Positions 48,268 through 58,929 are shown, numbered from the stretch's first letter. The stretch is DNA of 64,000 bases from Engraulis encrasicolus (GCF_034702125.1 NC_085861.1:5369349-5433348); one strand, 5' to 3'. Numbers and translations: made by a program. Notes: generated by a model not told the origin, from the sequence alone.

Positions 48268-49054
48268 AGTGGCTTGTGGGAACATTCTTAGTGGTACTGT
48301 AGCAACCACTTGGTGTAAGACTTAAAGAGTAAGGGTAAACAAGGTCCTATCCAGTGTGTTTACACACCATACTGTATGTGTTAGGGTAGCCTATAGATTT
48401 ATGTTTTCATTGCATCATTTCAATAAATGGCTTGTACTTAAGTGCACAACAGCCTAGTAGTTTAAATTAATGGCCATAAATGTACAGTCTAACTTATAGT
48501 AAATGTGCAACAGTATATATTTAATTTTATTTAAAAAAAATCTCAGGGCCATTCCAATCCCAGCCAAATGTCTAACCCCAGGAACACATAGAGCAGATAT
48601 TTCTCTTACCAGTCTACTGTGAATCATGTACAGTAGTAAGTCCAACATACAGACAGAAGAACAGCTGCCAAAATGGCCATGAATAGAAAAATAGTCTACA
48701 ACAGAGATTAAGAAAAAAGCGTGTAAGTAAGGAAGTGTGTGTGTGGTGTGTGTGTGTGTGTTTGCGTGTAATTGCTGTAAGCTGCTGGAAGAGCTACTCT
48801 GCAATTTACCATGGGCAACCAATGCAATGCAATTCGTAAGAAACCAACCGGCAGTCATTAGCTGGGGGCCCCAGGGGGGCGATTTTGGTTTCATCAAGGG
48901 CAGGACCGAGACAGGGGGTTGCAGGAGGTGGCATTGAGCACCATGAACTCAAGTCACTGTAGGATCGCCTCTGCCCTCTCATCTCCATATCACCTCTGCT
49001 GCTCTGCTACGCATGTTTGTCTTCTCCCCCCCGTTGGAGGTCGACCCCGTGCCA
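48268..49054. other. Region downstream of kcnv1, no other gene seen
   Basis: Probably kcnv1 3' UTR and flank. TTTATT (AATAAA on the minus strand) occurs near 48524, but its use is unproven. A GT run lies at 48737-48761. Confidence 0.4.
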
Positions 49055-49100
49055 CCACTTTTCACCACCAGGGCTCCTCGCCCTCTCGTGCCCTCTCATA
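49055..49100 (-). repeat. kcnv1: Partial duplicate of the kcnv1 C-terminal codons and stop
   Basis: On the minus strand 'cacgagagggcgaggagccctggtggtga' reads as ...EGEEPWW-stop. The genuine end at 49263-49310 has the same 'cacgagagggcgag' and 'cctggtggtga' separated by extra codons (...AAEDPWW-stop). It lies about 190 bp downstream of the true stop. A tandem duplication with internal deletion is the simplest reading. Confidence 0.6.
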
Positions 49101-49262
49101 CCCTCTAACGCCCCTCCAAGGGCGACCCTGGCGCCAGAGAGGTTCTATGGATATGACGAGAGAGAGAACTCGTAGACCTGCTATGGTAAGTTGCCTAACT
49201 CACAACGCCCCTCAAAGGCTGACCCTCTTGGCGCTCCTCCTTGCCCCCCGCACTACGACTCG

Positions 49263-49586
49263 TCACCACCAGGGGTCCTCGGCTGCGCTGCTGCGTGTGC
49301 TCGCCCTCTCGTGGCCCTGCAGTCTCATCATCTCCATCATGCTGCGGGCGTACGCGTCCCTCAGGTTCAGGCCCACAGGGGGCACTGTGCCACCACCACC
49401 GCCCACGCCACCACCCATGCCCTCGGACGTGGACCCGCGTGCCAGCCGCCTCAGGGCCTCGCTGTGTCGCAGCGCCGCCTCGCGCATCTTGAGCGTGAAG
49501 TAGCAGGCGGAGAAACGGTCGTTGATGATGGCGATGGGCAGCGCCAGGATCAGGATGCCCGACAGGATGCACAGGAACGCCACCAC
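49263..49586 (-). CDS. kcnv1: kcnv1 (Kv8.1) last exon: S6 and C-terminus
   Basis: 107 codons plus stop. It begins in phase 0 after acceptor CAG (49587-49589) with VVAFLCILSGILILALPIAI, the S6 helix. The usual Kv PxP bend is replaced by LPIAI, as expected in Kv8-type silent subunits. It continues with INDRFSACYFTLKMREAALR and a Gly-rich insert (~residues 46-58 of the exon). The Kv8.1-typical tail follows: NLRDAYARSMMEMMRLQGHE, then RASTRSSAAEDPWW. The tail identifies KCNV1 rather than KCNV2, KCNS, KCNF or KCNG. Kv8.1 does not form channels alone; it joins Kv2-type tetramers at the plasma membrane and alters gating. The Gly-rich segment is a lineage-specific expansion of the linker compared with the mammalian protein as I recall it. 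Confidence 0.95.
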   Translation of the reverse strand: MVAFLCILSGILILALPIAIINDRFSACYFTLKMREAALRHSEALRRLARGSTSEGMGGGVGGGGGTVPPVGLNLRDAYARSMMEMMRLQGHERASTRSSAAEDPWW

Positions 49587-49606
49587 CTGGTGAGCAAGGG
49601 GAATTA

Positions 49607-49730
49607 CACTATATTACATTACATTATATTACGTTATATTAAATATGTAGTCCCTTGGCAGGTAATATTACATTATATTACGTTATATTAAATATGCAGT
49701 CCCTTGGCAGGTAATATTACATTATATTAC
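49607..49730. repeat. AT-rich tandem repeat with 'cagtcccttggcaggtaa' unit
   Basis: 'attacattatattacgttat' plus 'gcagtcccttggcaggtaat' occurs twice (unit ~58 bp). It separates the true kcnv1 exon-3 acceptor from its duplicate. Confidence 0.85.
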
Positions 49731-49768
49731 ATAGAAACGCCACCACCTGGAGAACAAGGGGAATTATC
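49731..49768 (-). repeat. kcnv1: Duplicate of kcnv1 last-exon 3' splice site
   Basis: On the minus strand 'ccccttgttctccag|gtggtggcgtttct' repeats the genuine 'ccccttgctcaccag|gtggtggcgttcct' at 49576-49601. The AG and the first exonic codons (VVAF) are kept. It sits ~160 bp upstream of the real acceptor, inside the intron. Confidence 0.8.
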
Positions 49769-50371
49769 AGGCATGGATTAACCCCTTAATGCACGCCGTA
49801 CCACCAGAGCCACGCTTTAAAGGGACACTCCACCCATTTGCATTAGGCTTTCCATTGCTAGACACCCAGTCATACTTTTGAATGGTCGTGCAACACTCTC
49901 TCAATTACCCCTGAGACAGGAGAAATCTGGATTAACCTCTTAACACTTCCTCCTACAATGATGTAAAAATCGTCATTTTGCATCATTGTAGGAGGAAATG
50001 TAAGAGAGGTGGGTTTCTGTTGAGACTACAAGCCTTTTCCCCACCCTTTCAACCTCACCAATAGGGGGTTGGACCTAATGTGCTAACAGACCTATCACAG
50101 ATCAGTGTGCCAGTGCTTTTGAAATCACTGGCATTGAGGCTCCAGTAAGTCACTTGGTGCGATCGAGTTGTCGTCAACGCATGCATGCGCATTTAGACAG
50201 CAATGCACCCTGGATGAAAATGCTGCATGACGGTTAGATTTCTTGTCAAACTTCAAAATTTCGGTGATGTTGCGTTGACGAGGTGACATGTCACATGGTG
50301 TCAAACTATCGCGGGATGAATGCGACTGCAGTCAGATCTTGCAACTTCTGCAGTTGCTTATCCCCTTCAAC
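49769..50371. repeat. kcnv1 intron segment with foldback
   Basis: 'ttcctcctacaatgatg' and 'catcattgtaggaggaa' (49948-49999) form a hairpin, with TTAACC/TTAA motifs nearby suggesting a further TTAA-type MITE. The remainder is non-coding. Confidence 0.5.
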
Positions 50372-52616
50372 CAGGGGCGGTTCTACCATTGGGCAAGGTC
50401 GGGCAATTGCCCGGGGCCCCGAACTTTCAGGGGCCCCATCGTCCCCCACATCAAGTCCACCTGAAATCAGCATTCAAGCTCTCGGGGCCCTGTATTGCAG
50501 TACGGGGCCCCCCAATTCAGAATGACGGTTTCTGCGCGCTTGACAAGTCAATGTTCTATGCAAATTTGAGGCTCTCGCGCCTGCCCTATACGTCAAAAAA
50601 CCTTTAGAATTGGCATGTCATATATATAGCCAGTGCCACACTTCAGCACGACGGTGGGACTTACATTTGAACACGACATTATGTCACAAGAAAATTAATA
50701 GTAGGCTAGGCCTACTTTTAGCAACTGTAGGTCACATGGGTGGTAGAATTATACAAATAAATGTTTCAAATATAAATGAAGACCATAAAAGAACGATATT
50801 TATGTGAATTTTCTTTGATTTATTTTTGTACATTGCGGCCTTGCATTGTGGGATACATTATAGCCTACCGGTAGTAGCCTGTCTGGCTGTTTGGAGAGAG
50901 CGCCAGTTGCATCGGCAATGTTCTACCGTTATTTCTAATGTCAGCCTGCCCTAGAGAGCTGATTCGGCCCTGACGCGTGGGAGCTTGTCCTTTCATGATA
51001 ATAAGCCACATAAGCCACATTAAGTTATGGTTGTCAGTGAAAACTCAGTCGTTTGCCTATGTTGTAGGCAGAACATGATTTGTGCATCTTGATAAAAAGT
51101 CCGTGTTACAAATTGCCCTGCGTTACTTTGTGCTCCGCGCTCCTCTACTTCAGAGACAGAATTGTAAAATGACCAAGTCCCTTCAATCGCCAGTGCTAGC
51201 ATGGACATAATGGATATTCAGAAGATATGTTGTACAGAAGCTACAAAGAAGGCACGGTAGGGGTTTATTCCTTTCAATCATGATGTCCGCCGCAGCACAA
51301 TTTTGATACCGTATCATGATATACTTCACGCATTGTTGTCATTCGGTGTAACTATAGTCAAAAGTTGATAGCTCTAATGTCGGTTCGCTGCATTTATTTC
51401 TGGTTAGCATGACGGACGTTTTGCTATTGTAGTCTAGCTGTTATATCACGTCACGAAGCAAGCTGGTTCACTTCAGAGTTGTGAGCGATATAGTTATTAG
51501 TTAGAACTAGAGAGGGGACTTGTTAACTATTCAACAGATGTGTGCACGCGCAGTTGGCGCAAGGTGCCTGTTGTTTCTCGTTTGTTGCCTAATTTCGGTT
51601 TCTGAAAGACTTCAGTCACCGTTTCCTCTGTATTGGGTGTTCACTGGCTCAAGAGTGCAGTGTGCGTTAAGGTGCACCGTGGTGTGTCTGTCGACTCGTG
51701 ACTGTGTTTTCATCGGTGTGTTGAGCTATGGGCTATGTTTTAGTTGAAGGGGCGCATCACCATTTTTTTTTTTTTTTTAGTTTTCTTTTGTAATCAACCC
51801 TCTACCGCGAATTGTCTCATTCTATCTTCTTTTCCCATTTATGGAACGAGTGTGGGTCTATCCTGGCTATTTCTCACGTGTTGCAGGCTGAATGCTCACA
51901 TCAAAAGTATAACTAAATCATTTGTCACCTTAACGATAAATTAATCTCTGCTTTTATTACATGCAGAGTTGGCTATTGTAAAAGTCACTCAGGCAGGTGC
52001 AACTTATCCACATGTTGCTGCTAGAATTCTAAATAGCAAAAGAGATCACAACACTCCAGTATTTGGTCATTTCATTGGCTGCTAGTGAGGGTTTTTTTGT
52101 TCTGTTTTGAGAATTTAGTTTAAAGTAGTCCTGATAGTCTTAATGTCACTAAATGCCTTGGGCCCTAAATATAGGCTATTGTGGATGTGCTTGAGCAATA
52201 TCATCCTTAGATGCCTTAGGTCTTCTCTGGTAGTGTCTAGGGTCAAATCAAGTGAAATGGCATAGTCATATGCTGCCTGCTGGGGCCAGCTAGATGTCCA
52301 AATAAGACCTGCCCCAACAGTATGATTTCAAAAGAAATCAAAAACAGCGTTGTTTTCATCTGCCTTTGGTGATAGTTATCTACTATCTATAGCAATATTT
52401 TTTTCTCTCTTCTCTTTCTCACACTGAATGACAGTTGTGTATGATAATGTGCCATATAAATATTGACTGAATGTGGGGCCCACCTAGATAATCTTGCTTA
52501 TGGGTTCCGTTGTTACGCCACTGCCTGCATACATCATCGATTATTAATTAATCATTTAAAGGGGGCCTCAAAATTGTTTCTTGCCCAGGGCCTCAGATTT
52601 CCTAAAACCGCCCCTG
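50372..52616. mobile_element. 2.2-kb hAT element in the kcnv1 intron, perfect TSD
   Basis: CAGGGGCGGTTCTACCATTG at the left and the complementary 'aaaaccgcccctg' at the right. The exact duplication CCTTCAAC lies at 50364-50371 and 52617-52624. Subterminal 'gggcaattgcccgggg' and 'cttgcccagggcctc' match each other inverted. No transposase frame was recognised; it may be an internally diverged or deleted copy. Confidence 0.88.
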
Positions 52617-52624
52617 CCTTCAAC

Positions 52625-53427
52625 GCTCGTCTGCGGACTGCCTCCGAGGTCACGCGCCCATGAACTGGTTGGTCAACAACTCACTCACGTGTGTATATGG
52701 GTCTTGTCTCACACCTCTACACAAGTTTGCGCAGGTCCCCACTTCAGCTCCTCCTCACTGCCTGTCCCCCCAACTCCTCACATGTGGTGTGTTAGTAGAG
52801 CAAACCGGTGCGAGCTCATAGTCTCGTTCATATTTTTGGCCGACTGTAAATGCGCTGTATTTAATAACACCCACATCGTGACGACAAGTTCTCGCTCACG
52901 CCCTTCGTCGATGTTGATCGACAGCAACAAAGTCGTATGGGGCTACTGGCAGAGCTGCCTGGGTGTGGCCTGTGGAACTTGAGCATTGCAATGCATTATG
53001 GGGATTGGTGTCACAAATCCACAAGCACTAAAAAGCCATTTTCTGCCTTTTCTAGGCCAAGAAGGCACCAAATTAGAAATTTATGCTACTATTTTACTAC
53101 ATATATGACCCACTTTGATACATATTCATGTCTCCACCGGTAGAATGCCCCTTTAATATATCCATACTACTCTACTTTGACATAACACAGGGCCTTTAGT
53201 TATCTACTATGACTCATTGCCATTCTGGTAACAGCAAATTTACTACGCCGTGTTTTAACGGGTTAAGGTTCAGGGGAGTGATTCTCACTCTCTGGGCCTT
53301 GAAAACATTTAAAGTGGGCCTTGAAATCATTCTCTAAACATCAAAATAATAATTCCCTAAAAAACATTTACACAACTCTTATCTGCTATAATAATGATGA
53401 TGACAGACATATGATAGAATATTTCAC
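52625..53427. other. kcnv1 intron, no feature recognised
   Basis: Unique-looking intronic sequence between the hAT element and the pore exon. Confidence 0.5.
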
Positions 53428-53654
53428 CTTTCCCATGGCGGTGTCGGGCCGGATGTCGCCGTAGCCGACGGTCGTCATGGAGGTGGTGGCCCACCACCAG
53501 GCGCTGGGCACGCTGGCGAAGGTGGTGTCGGGCAGGTCGTGCTCGATGGCGTACTCCACCGTGGCGAAGATGGAGATGCCCACCGACAGGAAGAGCATCA
53601 ACAGCCCCACCTCCTGGTAGCACTCGGTAATGGTCATGCCCAACGACTTCAGAC
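53428..53654 (-). CDS. kcnv1: kcnv1 (Kv8.1) pore exon: S4-S5 linker, S5, P-loop
   Basis: 227 nt. It begins with two bases that complete a Gly codon and ends in phase 0 at AAG before GTGAAA. The acceptor CAG is at 53655-53657. It encodes LKSLGMTITECYQEVGLLML, then S5 (FLSVGISIFATVEYAIE) and the turret. The pore helix follows (WWWATTSMTTVGYGDIRPDT), with the K+ selectivity filter TVGYGD intact. IEHDLPDTTFASVP in the turret is Kv8.1-like. Splicing to the flanking exons preserves the reading frame: ACA-G|GT-CTG upstream and AAG|GTG downstream. The exon's 5' border has two extra partial copies just upstream in a purine-rich tract. Confidence 0.96.
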
Positions 53655-53852
53655 CTGAGGAAGAAGAAGAAGAAGAACGAAGAAGAAGAAGATGAAGAAC
53701 ATGAAGGAGGAGGAGGAGGAGAGGAGGAGGAGGAGGAGGAGGAGGAGGAAGAGGAGGAGAGGAGCAGGAGGAGGAGGAAGAGGAGGAGGAAGAAGAAGAA
53801 CATGAAGGAGGAGGAGGAAGAGGAAGAGGATGAGGAGGAAGAGGAGGAGCTG

Positions 53853-53901
53853 TCCACCTCCTGGTAGCGGTAAAGGTTCATGCCCAACGACTTCAGACCT
53901 G
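53853..53901 (-). repeat. kcnv1: Duplicate 1 of kcnv1 pore-exon start and acceptor
   Basis: On the minus strand '...cttcag|gtctgaagtcgttgggcatg' repeats the true exon border and first ~45 exonic bases up to 'ctaccaggaggtg'. The copy reads LKSLGMNLYRYQEVDS, i.e. diverged and truncated. It keeps a CAG acceptor, but no donor is adjacent. Confidence 0.85.
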
Positions 53902-53967
53902 AAGGAATAAGAAGAAGAAGATGAAGGAGGAGGAAGAGGAGGAGGAAGAGGTGGAGGAGGAGGAGGA

Positions 53968-54009
53968 GGTAGCACTCGGTAACGGTCATGTCCAACGACT
54001 TCAGACCTG
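53968..54009 (-). repeat. kcnv1: Duplicate 2 of kcnv1 pore-exon start and acceptor
   Basis: 'ttctgcag|gtctgaagtcgttggacatg' and on to 'accgagtgctacc' reads LKSLDMTVTECYL, closer to the genuine exon than duplicate 1. The acceptor AG is intact. Confidence 0.85.
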
Positions 54010-54184
54010 CAGAAGAAGAAGAAGAAGAAGAAGAAGAAGGAGGAGGAGGAGGAGGAGGAGGAGGGAAAACCATCAGGAACATCAGGAATACTGATGAAAC
54101 ACTAATGGACCTGTGCAAGAAGAAGGAGAATCAGCTTGAATACAACTGACATGATTGCACTATACAGTATATGGCCAATAAACA

Positions 54185-54292
54185 GCCGCTGGCCATCGTA
54201 AACCAGACCTCCCCTACGTGAAGTTCACTAGGCGGTCTCCAGACCATAGCTGACTTTTGATATGGTCCGGTGTGAACCAGGCATCGCTTCTG
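54185..54292. repeat. Dispersed repeat shared with 8331-8436
   Basis: 'ggccatcgtaaaccagacct' to 'atggtccggtgtgaaccagg'. Confidence 0.6.
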
Positions 54293-54562
54293 CTTGACCA
54301 GAGAGGGCAAAAAAACATCTGGATAATTCATTCACACGTTTTTGTTTGTGATTGATTGTTTTGCTTTTGAGATTTTATTTTATTTAGTTAATAATTATTC
54401 ACTGCTGTATCACCTTAATAAAACCCAATCCTTTGTAACGTCAACAAGAAACATATAGCTTCCAATAGATGGCTTTACTGTTAGTCTATCCCACAGGATG
54501 TGAACCAAGACAAAGGAAACATGACTATATCAAAGCCAATGCCTGAACCGATTAGTTATCGC

Positions 54563-54801
54563 GCGGTCACACCGCCAGCGTTGAACGCGTGGAAAGATGC
54601 GGAAGTAATTGACTTTGTATGGGAGAGCAGGCGGCAGCCAATGGAATGTTCACATTTTTCTAAACACGAGCTTCGGTTGGTCGAGATTCTTGGTCGAACG
54701 CTTCAGGTTGAATCTTTTGCCTCGTTCAACGCCCCTGACCTGTGCTTTCCAGGCAGGAGTCAGCAGCGTTTTAGCTCCTTCAACGCCGGCGGTGTGACCG
54801 C
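54563..54801. mobile_element. MITE with GCGGTCACACCGCC ends
   Basis: GCGGTCACACCGCCAGCGTT at the left, inverted as 'aacgccggcggtgtgaccgc' at the right. About 239 bp; no clear TSD was read, so the superfamily is undetermined. Confidence 0.7.
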
Positions 54802-55019
54802 AGCATTATTCTTCACAGTAGGCCTAACACAGGAGGGCTTCTGATATCACTGTGTTTACAGACCTACATACCTTTTAGTGGGGACCCATCTGCACATGCT
54901 ATTTCAGACTTCCATTCTTTCCCAACACACTCAAGGACAAAAAGTTAAACAGTATGCAGCACAACAACCACAGTATCTGGAAACTGGAAAAAAAAAAAAA
55001 AACTAGGGCGTTGTGACAC

Positions 55020-55262
55020 AACCCTGCAAGGCCGCTGACAGCTTTGCCGGGGCCCAGGACAAAGTCACCTGAAAGGGCCCCCCAGCCCAATACACACAAT
55101 TTAATGAGGACTCAATTCTGGGTCCCCTCTCTCCCTGGGCCCGGGACAGTCACTTTAAAGGGCCCCCCAGCCCAATACACACAATGTAATGAGGACTCAA
55201 TTCTGGGCCCCCTCTCTCCCTGGGCCCGGGACAATGGGCCCCTTTGTCCCCTCCTGTCGGCT
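55020..55262. repeat. Dispersed repeat with internal tandem duplication
   Basis: 'gaaagggccccccagcccaa' to 'ctctccctgggcccgggaca' (~85 bp) is present twice in tandem. Family seen also at 9398 and 46175. Confidence 0.75.
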
Positions 55263-55424
55263 TCCCTGCAACCCAGTTTGAATGCAGTTTTTTTCCCTCC
55301 CCTTTGTGTGCAAGCTCTAGATGAGAATGAGTCCTGTTCTAGCAGAGGGACAGCAAACCGCCTTTGCTTATAGCCTGTATCTTTGATGCCCCGTCCATGC
55401 ATAAAACATCCCCTCAGGGCCACG

Positions 55425-55530
55425 TGGAATAGAGACCCCTCCCCTGAGTAGATTCATGGGAAATTAAACATCCTCTTAGATGTGGAACAGAGCTCCTCCC
55501 CCGAGTAGATTCATGGGACATTAAAGGCAC
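55425..55530. repeat. Short tandem duplication
   Basis: 'gagtagattcatgggaaatt' and 'gagtagattcatgggacatt' with flanking 'tggaa.agag..cctcccc' form two ~65-bp units. Confidence 0.7.
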
Positions 55531-55572
55531 TGGTCTGCTGAACTGGGGACTGAGGACCAGAGGACTGTGTCA

Positions 55573-55768
55573 TCCTCCTCCTCCTCCTCCTCCTCCTCAT
55601 CTCCCCCCTCCTCGTCCTCCTCCTCCTCCTCATCTCCCTCCTCCTCCTCCTCCTCTCGCCCCTTATCCTCCACCTCCTCCTTATCCTCCTCCTCCTCCTC
55701 CTCTCACCCCTTATCCTCCACCTCCTCCACCTCCTCCTCCTCCTCCTCCTCCTCCTCATCCTCTCGCC
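55573..55768. repeat. (TCC)n microsatellite
   Basis: About 195 bp of TCC repeats with 'cttatcctccacc' interruptions. Confidence 0.95.
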
Positions 55769-56072
55769 CCAATAATACTGTTTTCAGGTCGACCAGAGCG
55801 GTGCTGGTGCCGGTGCCCGCACCAGTTACATTCGTCAAGTGCTTACCTGCGAATCACCTGAGTTCATACCAGGCTCTCATCTTTTCTGCACATGACTGAG
55901 TGTTACCCGGATGAACCCCCACCCCCACCCCAAGACAGGATATCACTCTTATGGTCGCTGCAGGAAAGCTGACAAGAGAGGGCCTCTCGCCCCCACCCCA
56001 AGGCAGAATATCATAGCCATCCCTCCCGCCTCTCGCCACCACACCCCAAGGCAGAATAGCAGAATAGTGTGA

Positions 56073-56284
56073 AAAAGAAATAAAGTCCGCAACACTGCAC
56101 TGCTTGTCTACTGTGAATTTATTTTAAAGAGCACAACGTTACGACCTTCAGGTCTTCATCAGGCAAAGTACAATGCCACATGATTCCATACTTTGCCTGA
56201 TGAAGACCTGAAGGTCGAAACGTTGCGCTCTTTAAAATAAATTCACAGTAGACAAGCAGTGTTGCGGACTTTATCTCTTTTTCA
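56073..56284. repeat. Long near-perfect palindrome (~95-bp arms)
   Basis: 'aaataaagtccgcaacactg' to 'accttcaggtcttcatcagg' on the left is repeated inverted on the right ('cctgatgaagacctgaaggt' to 'gcggactttatctcttttt'), with a ~20-bp loop at about 56168-56190. The core 'gatgaagacctgaaggtcgaaacgttg' is a widespread motif in fish repeats, from memory. Confidence 0.85.
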
Positions 56285-56394
56285 CTGGACTTATTTCACT
56301 GGATTTACTCTCATTGTCCTGCACCTGGCCCATCGGGTGGTATGTGCGCACACATCTACTCCTCTGGACTAGAATAGCAGAATAGCCCTCCCTG

Positions 56395-56552
56395 CCGCCT
56401 CTCCTGCTCTCCTCTCCTCTCCTCTCCTCTCCTGCTCTCCTCTCCTGCTCTGCTCTCCTCTCCTCTCCAAGAGCAGGTGTGGAGGAGAGATGGTATCTGG
56501 GGGTGTGGATGGTGTGGAGGAGAGATGGTATCTGGGGGTGTGGATGGTGTGT
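56395..56552. repeat. (CTCCT)n tract and 34-bp tandem duplication
   Basis: CTCCT pentamers at 56395-56468, then 'ggagagatggtatctggggg' plus 'tgtggatggtg' twice (56484-56550). Confidence 0.85.
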
Positions 56553-56689
56553 GTAGGCTGCAGTGTACCTGCTGTGCCCACTGAGCTGACCATTTTAGCA
56601 TCCATCTATCACTATTGTATGATATCCATCAGCTGCTTTGCCGAAGACAGGACGGCTGCATTGGGGTGTTTTGCTCCCATATACAGTAT

Positions 56690-56900
56690 CAGCTGCTTTG
56701 AGCTACGGAGCATGCAGAACATCCTGCATGACTGTCACCATCCAGCCTATCACTCGTTCCAATGGCTACCCTCAGGTAGAAGGTACAGGTCCCTTTAGAG
56801 CCGGACTAAAAGACTGGACATTAACAGCCTATACCACCAGGCCATAAGAATTTACCGGACTGCTGAGAAATACTACTGCCTAAACTTTACATTGGATTAT
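56690..56900 (+). mobile_element. LINE 3'-end relic
   Basis: RMQNILHDCHHPAYHSFQWL then PSGRRYRSL and, after a frameshift, SRTKRLDINSLYHQAIRIY-type sequence. Same family block as 100-250 and 22030-22580. Confidence 0.65.
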
Positions 56901-58554
56901 TTATTGGGGCTACTACTTATTATGTTGTTTGGTCTGATTTTAAGCCACATACTGTTTTCACAGTTAGCACATCTTGACCAAACTGACAATTTACACCACA
57001 CAAGTATGAAGCAATATCTAAAGATTAAATAATTTCTACCACTAACATACTGTCTGTATCTGACTGATCAAGCGTTTTTTTATGGTCCCAGAATAAGCTT
57101 TTATTTAGACTTTTAAGATTAAATTAGACTTTTGTATTCACGGATTTAGCGGAGGGTGTGAATGTTGGTGCCAAAATATGCTTCAGCAGTTCTCGTAAGG
57201 TGCAAAACATATGCCGCTATTTAAGGCTTGTCTCTGTGTGATCTTTGTGATCACATTACCACATACCTAGCGGGGAGCTCATATTGTGGAAAGAAACACA
57301 GTTAATTTTGTCAGTGTGCCATTAAGAAGACAGGTCTCAGTAATTGGTTCTTTGATTATGAATGTACACAGCCAAGAGAAGGATATTACATTATGCTTTC
57401 CTCTGTCTTATATGATTAAATCTTAAAAAACGACTGCAGCTTCCACATTTCATTGCTGGATCAACATGAGAAAAGCCTGTGGTAGACTCATACAACAGGA
57501 AATACTTCCATATTAGCACACACACACACACCAAGAACAACAATACCCTACAAACGCAAAGTGCAGTAACTACATATTTTGACAAAATTGACTCAAGACT
57601 GAAAATGGTCTTCATTACACCTCCTCTATTTTGTGACAAAGCCTTATGGTCCAAACGTGTCATGTTTGATGTTTTAGAGATATTGCTATGTCAAATTTGC
57701 AGTGACTACAATATCCAACCTAATACCAAGGCTTTGAAGGCATTTCTCTCAGTTTCAATGTCAGCGTAGTTACTGCACTTTGCCTTTGTAGGGCAGAACA
57801 GGTCTTCATGTTTCTTTTGATGATGAAAAAGAAAATCCCACCCACAGGCTACAAATGCACTACGACAATGTCATCTTGTTCTCTTATGAAAATCAAGTAC
57901 GTACATGTACAGCTGTCAGCCGAGCAGGCAGATCAATGACACAGTAGCTTTAGAGCCAAGGCGTTATTAAAGCTATCTTTTCCTCTTGAAGACGTGTGAA
58001 GGCGTTTTTTTTTTCCCCTCAGAAATTGAAGGATACGCTTGAAACAATAGTGCACCTCATTGAGGTTAGCACCACTCCACATCTGTCAGTTAAGAGAGAA
58101 AGAACTATCACATGTGGTGTTGCGCTTCTTCTGTATTCATTTATTCATTTCCATCTCTTTTCCAGATGAAACTGAATGTGATGTCCCAGACTGTTCCGGA
58201 ACCCTCGTGCCATTCTAACATCATTGCTCATGCTCATTGCTCATTATTCATGACAGAGCGTGCATCTCAAAGTGAATTCCTCGCTCTCTCATTCCAAGAA
58301 AAAAAAAAACACATCAAAGCAAGTTATACAGAGCCCTGGAAGATTTTTTTTTCTGTCTTGGCATATGTGCGTCTGGCTCATTGGAACCTCGAGGGGAAAT
58401 TGTCATAACATGAATGAATACATGCATGTGTACATATGCTTTCTCTTTCTCTCCATTAAGAAAACGCATCATCTGACTTCGACTCTTGGTCTTCAGTGCA
58501 TATGGTTTATTGTACTGAACACACTGTACTGAAACCTTTGGATTTTGAAGGATG
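56901..58554. other. kcnv1 intron, no feature recognised
   Basis: Unique-looking intronic sequence. A poly(A)-rich run at 58300-58310 only. Confidence 0.5.
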
Positions 58555-58929
58555 TCCTATAGTCTACTGCCAGAGGATGAGGTGGCTATGGGAGGGGGGG
58601 GTTATGGTCTACTGCTGGAGGAGGAGGAGGGGATGGCTATGGAGGGGGTATAGTCAAAGAAGGTGGATCTAACAAGAAGCGTCATTTTTTTTCTTTTCCG
58701 GTATCCACTTTATTTCAGTTGAACGCCCCTTTAGGAGACCTTCGGTTAGGAGACCTGAGGTTGAGAATCAATGAAGTCCTCTTAGCGCTGTAGATGGCGG
58801 TAGCGCACGTCTTGCGCAAACACCTCAAAAAGAGAAGAAGAAGTAGGGGACAACGCCCCCTTAGGAGACCCAACTTGAGCACACGCTTTTGCATTGAGTG
58901 GGCTTGTTTTGCGTTATCTTGCACCCACT

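Larger units (their letters stand above)
53655..54065. repeat. Purine-rich (GAA/GGA)n tracts between duplicated exon borders
   Basis: Three blocks of GAA/GAG/GGA triplet repeat on the + strand, so CTT/CTC/TCC on the gene's strand. They serve as very long polypyrimidine tracts before each copy of the pore-exon acceptor. Apparent long ORFs through the region are repeat artefacts. Confidence 0.9.

Noticed and set aside
49195..49572. 125-codon minus-strand frame overlapping the last kcnv1 exon
   Set aside because: It is the alternate frame of the GC-rich exon; the Kv8.1 frame is unambiguous.
51520..51747. 75-codon frame inside the 2.2-kb hAT as a transposase piece
   Set aside because: No hAT transposase motif could be seen in it.
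53357..54118. 253-codon minus-strand open frame across the kcnv1 pore exon
   Set aside because: It joins intron, exon fragments and purine repeat in mixed frames. The real coding exon is 53428-53654, supported by splice phase and homology.
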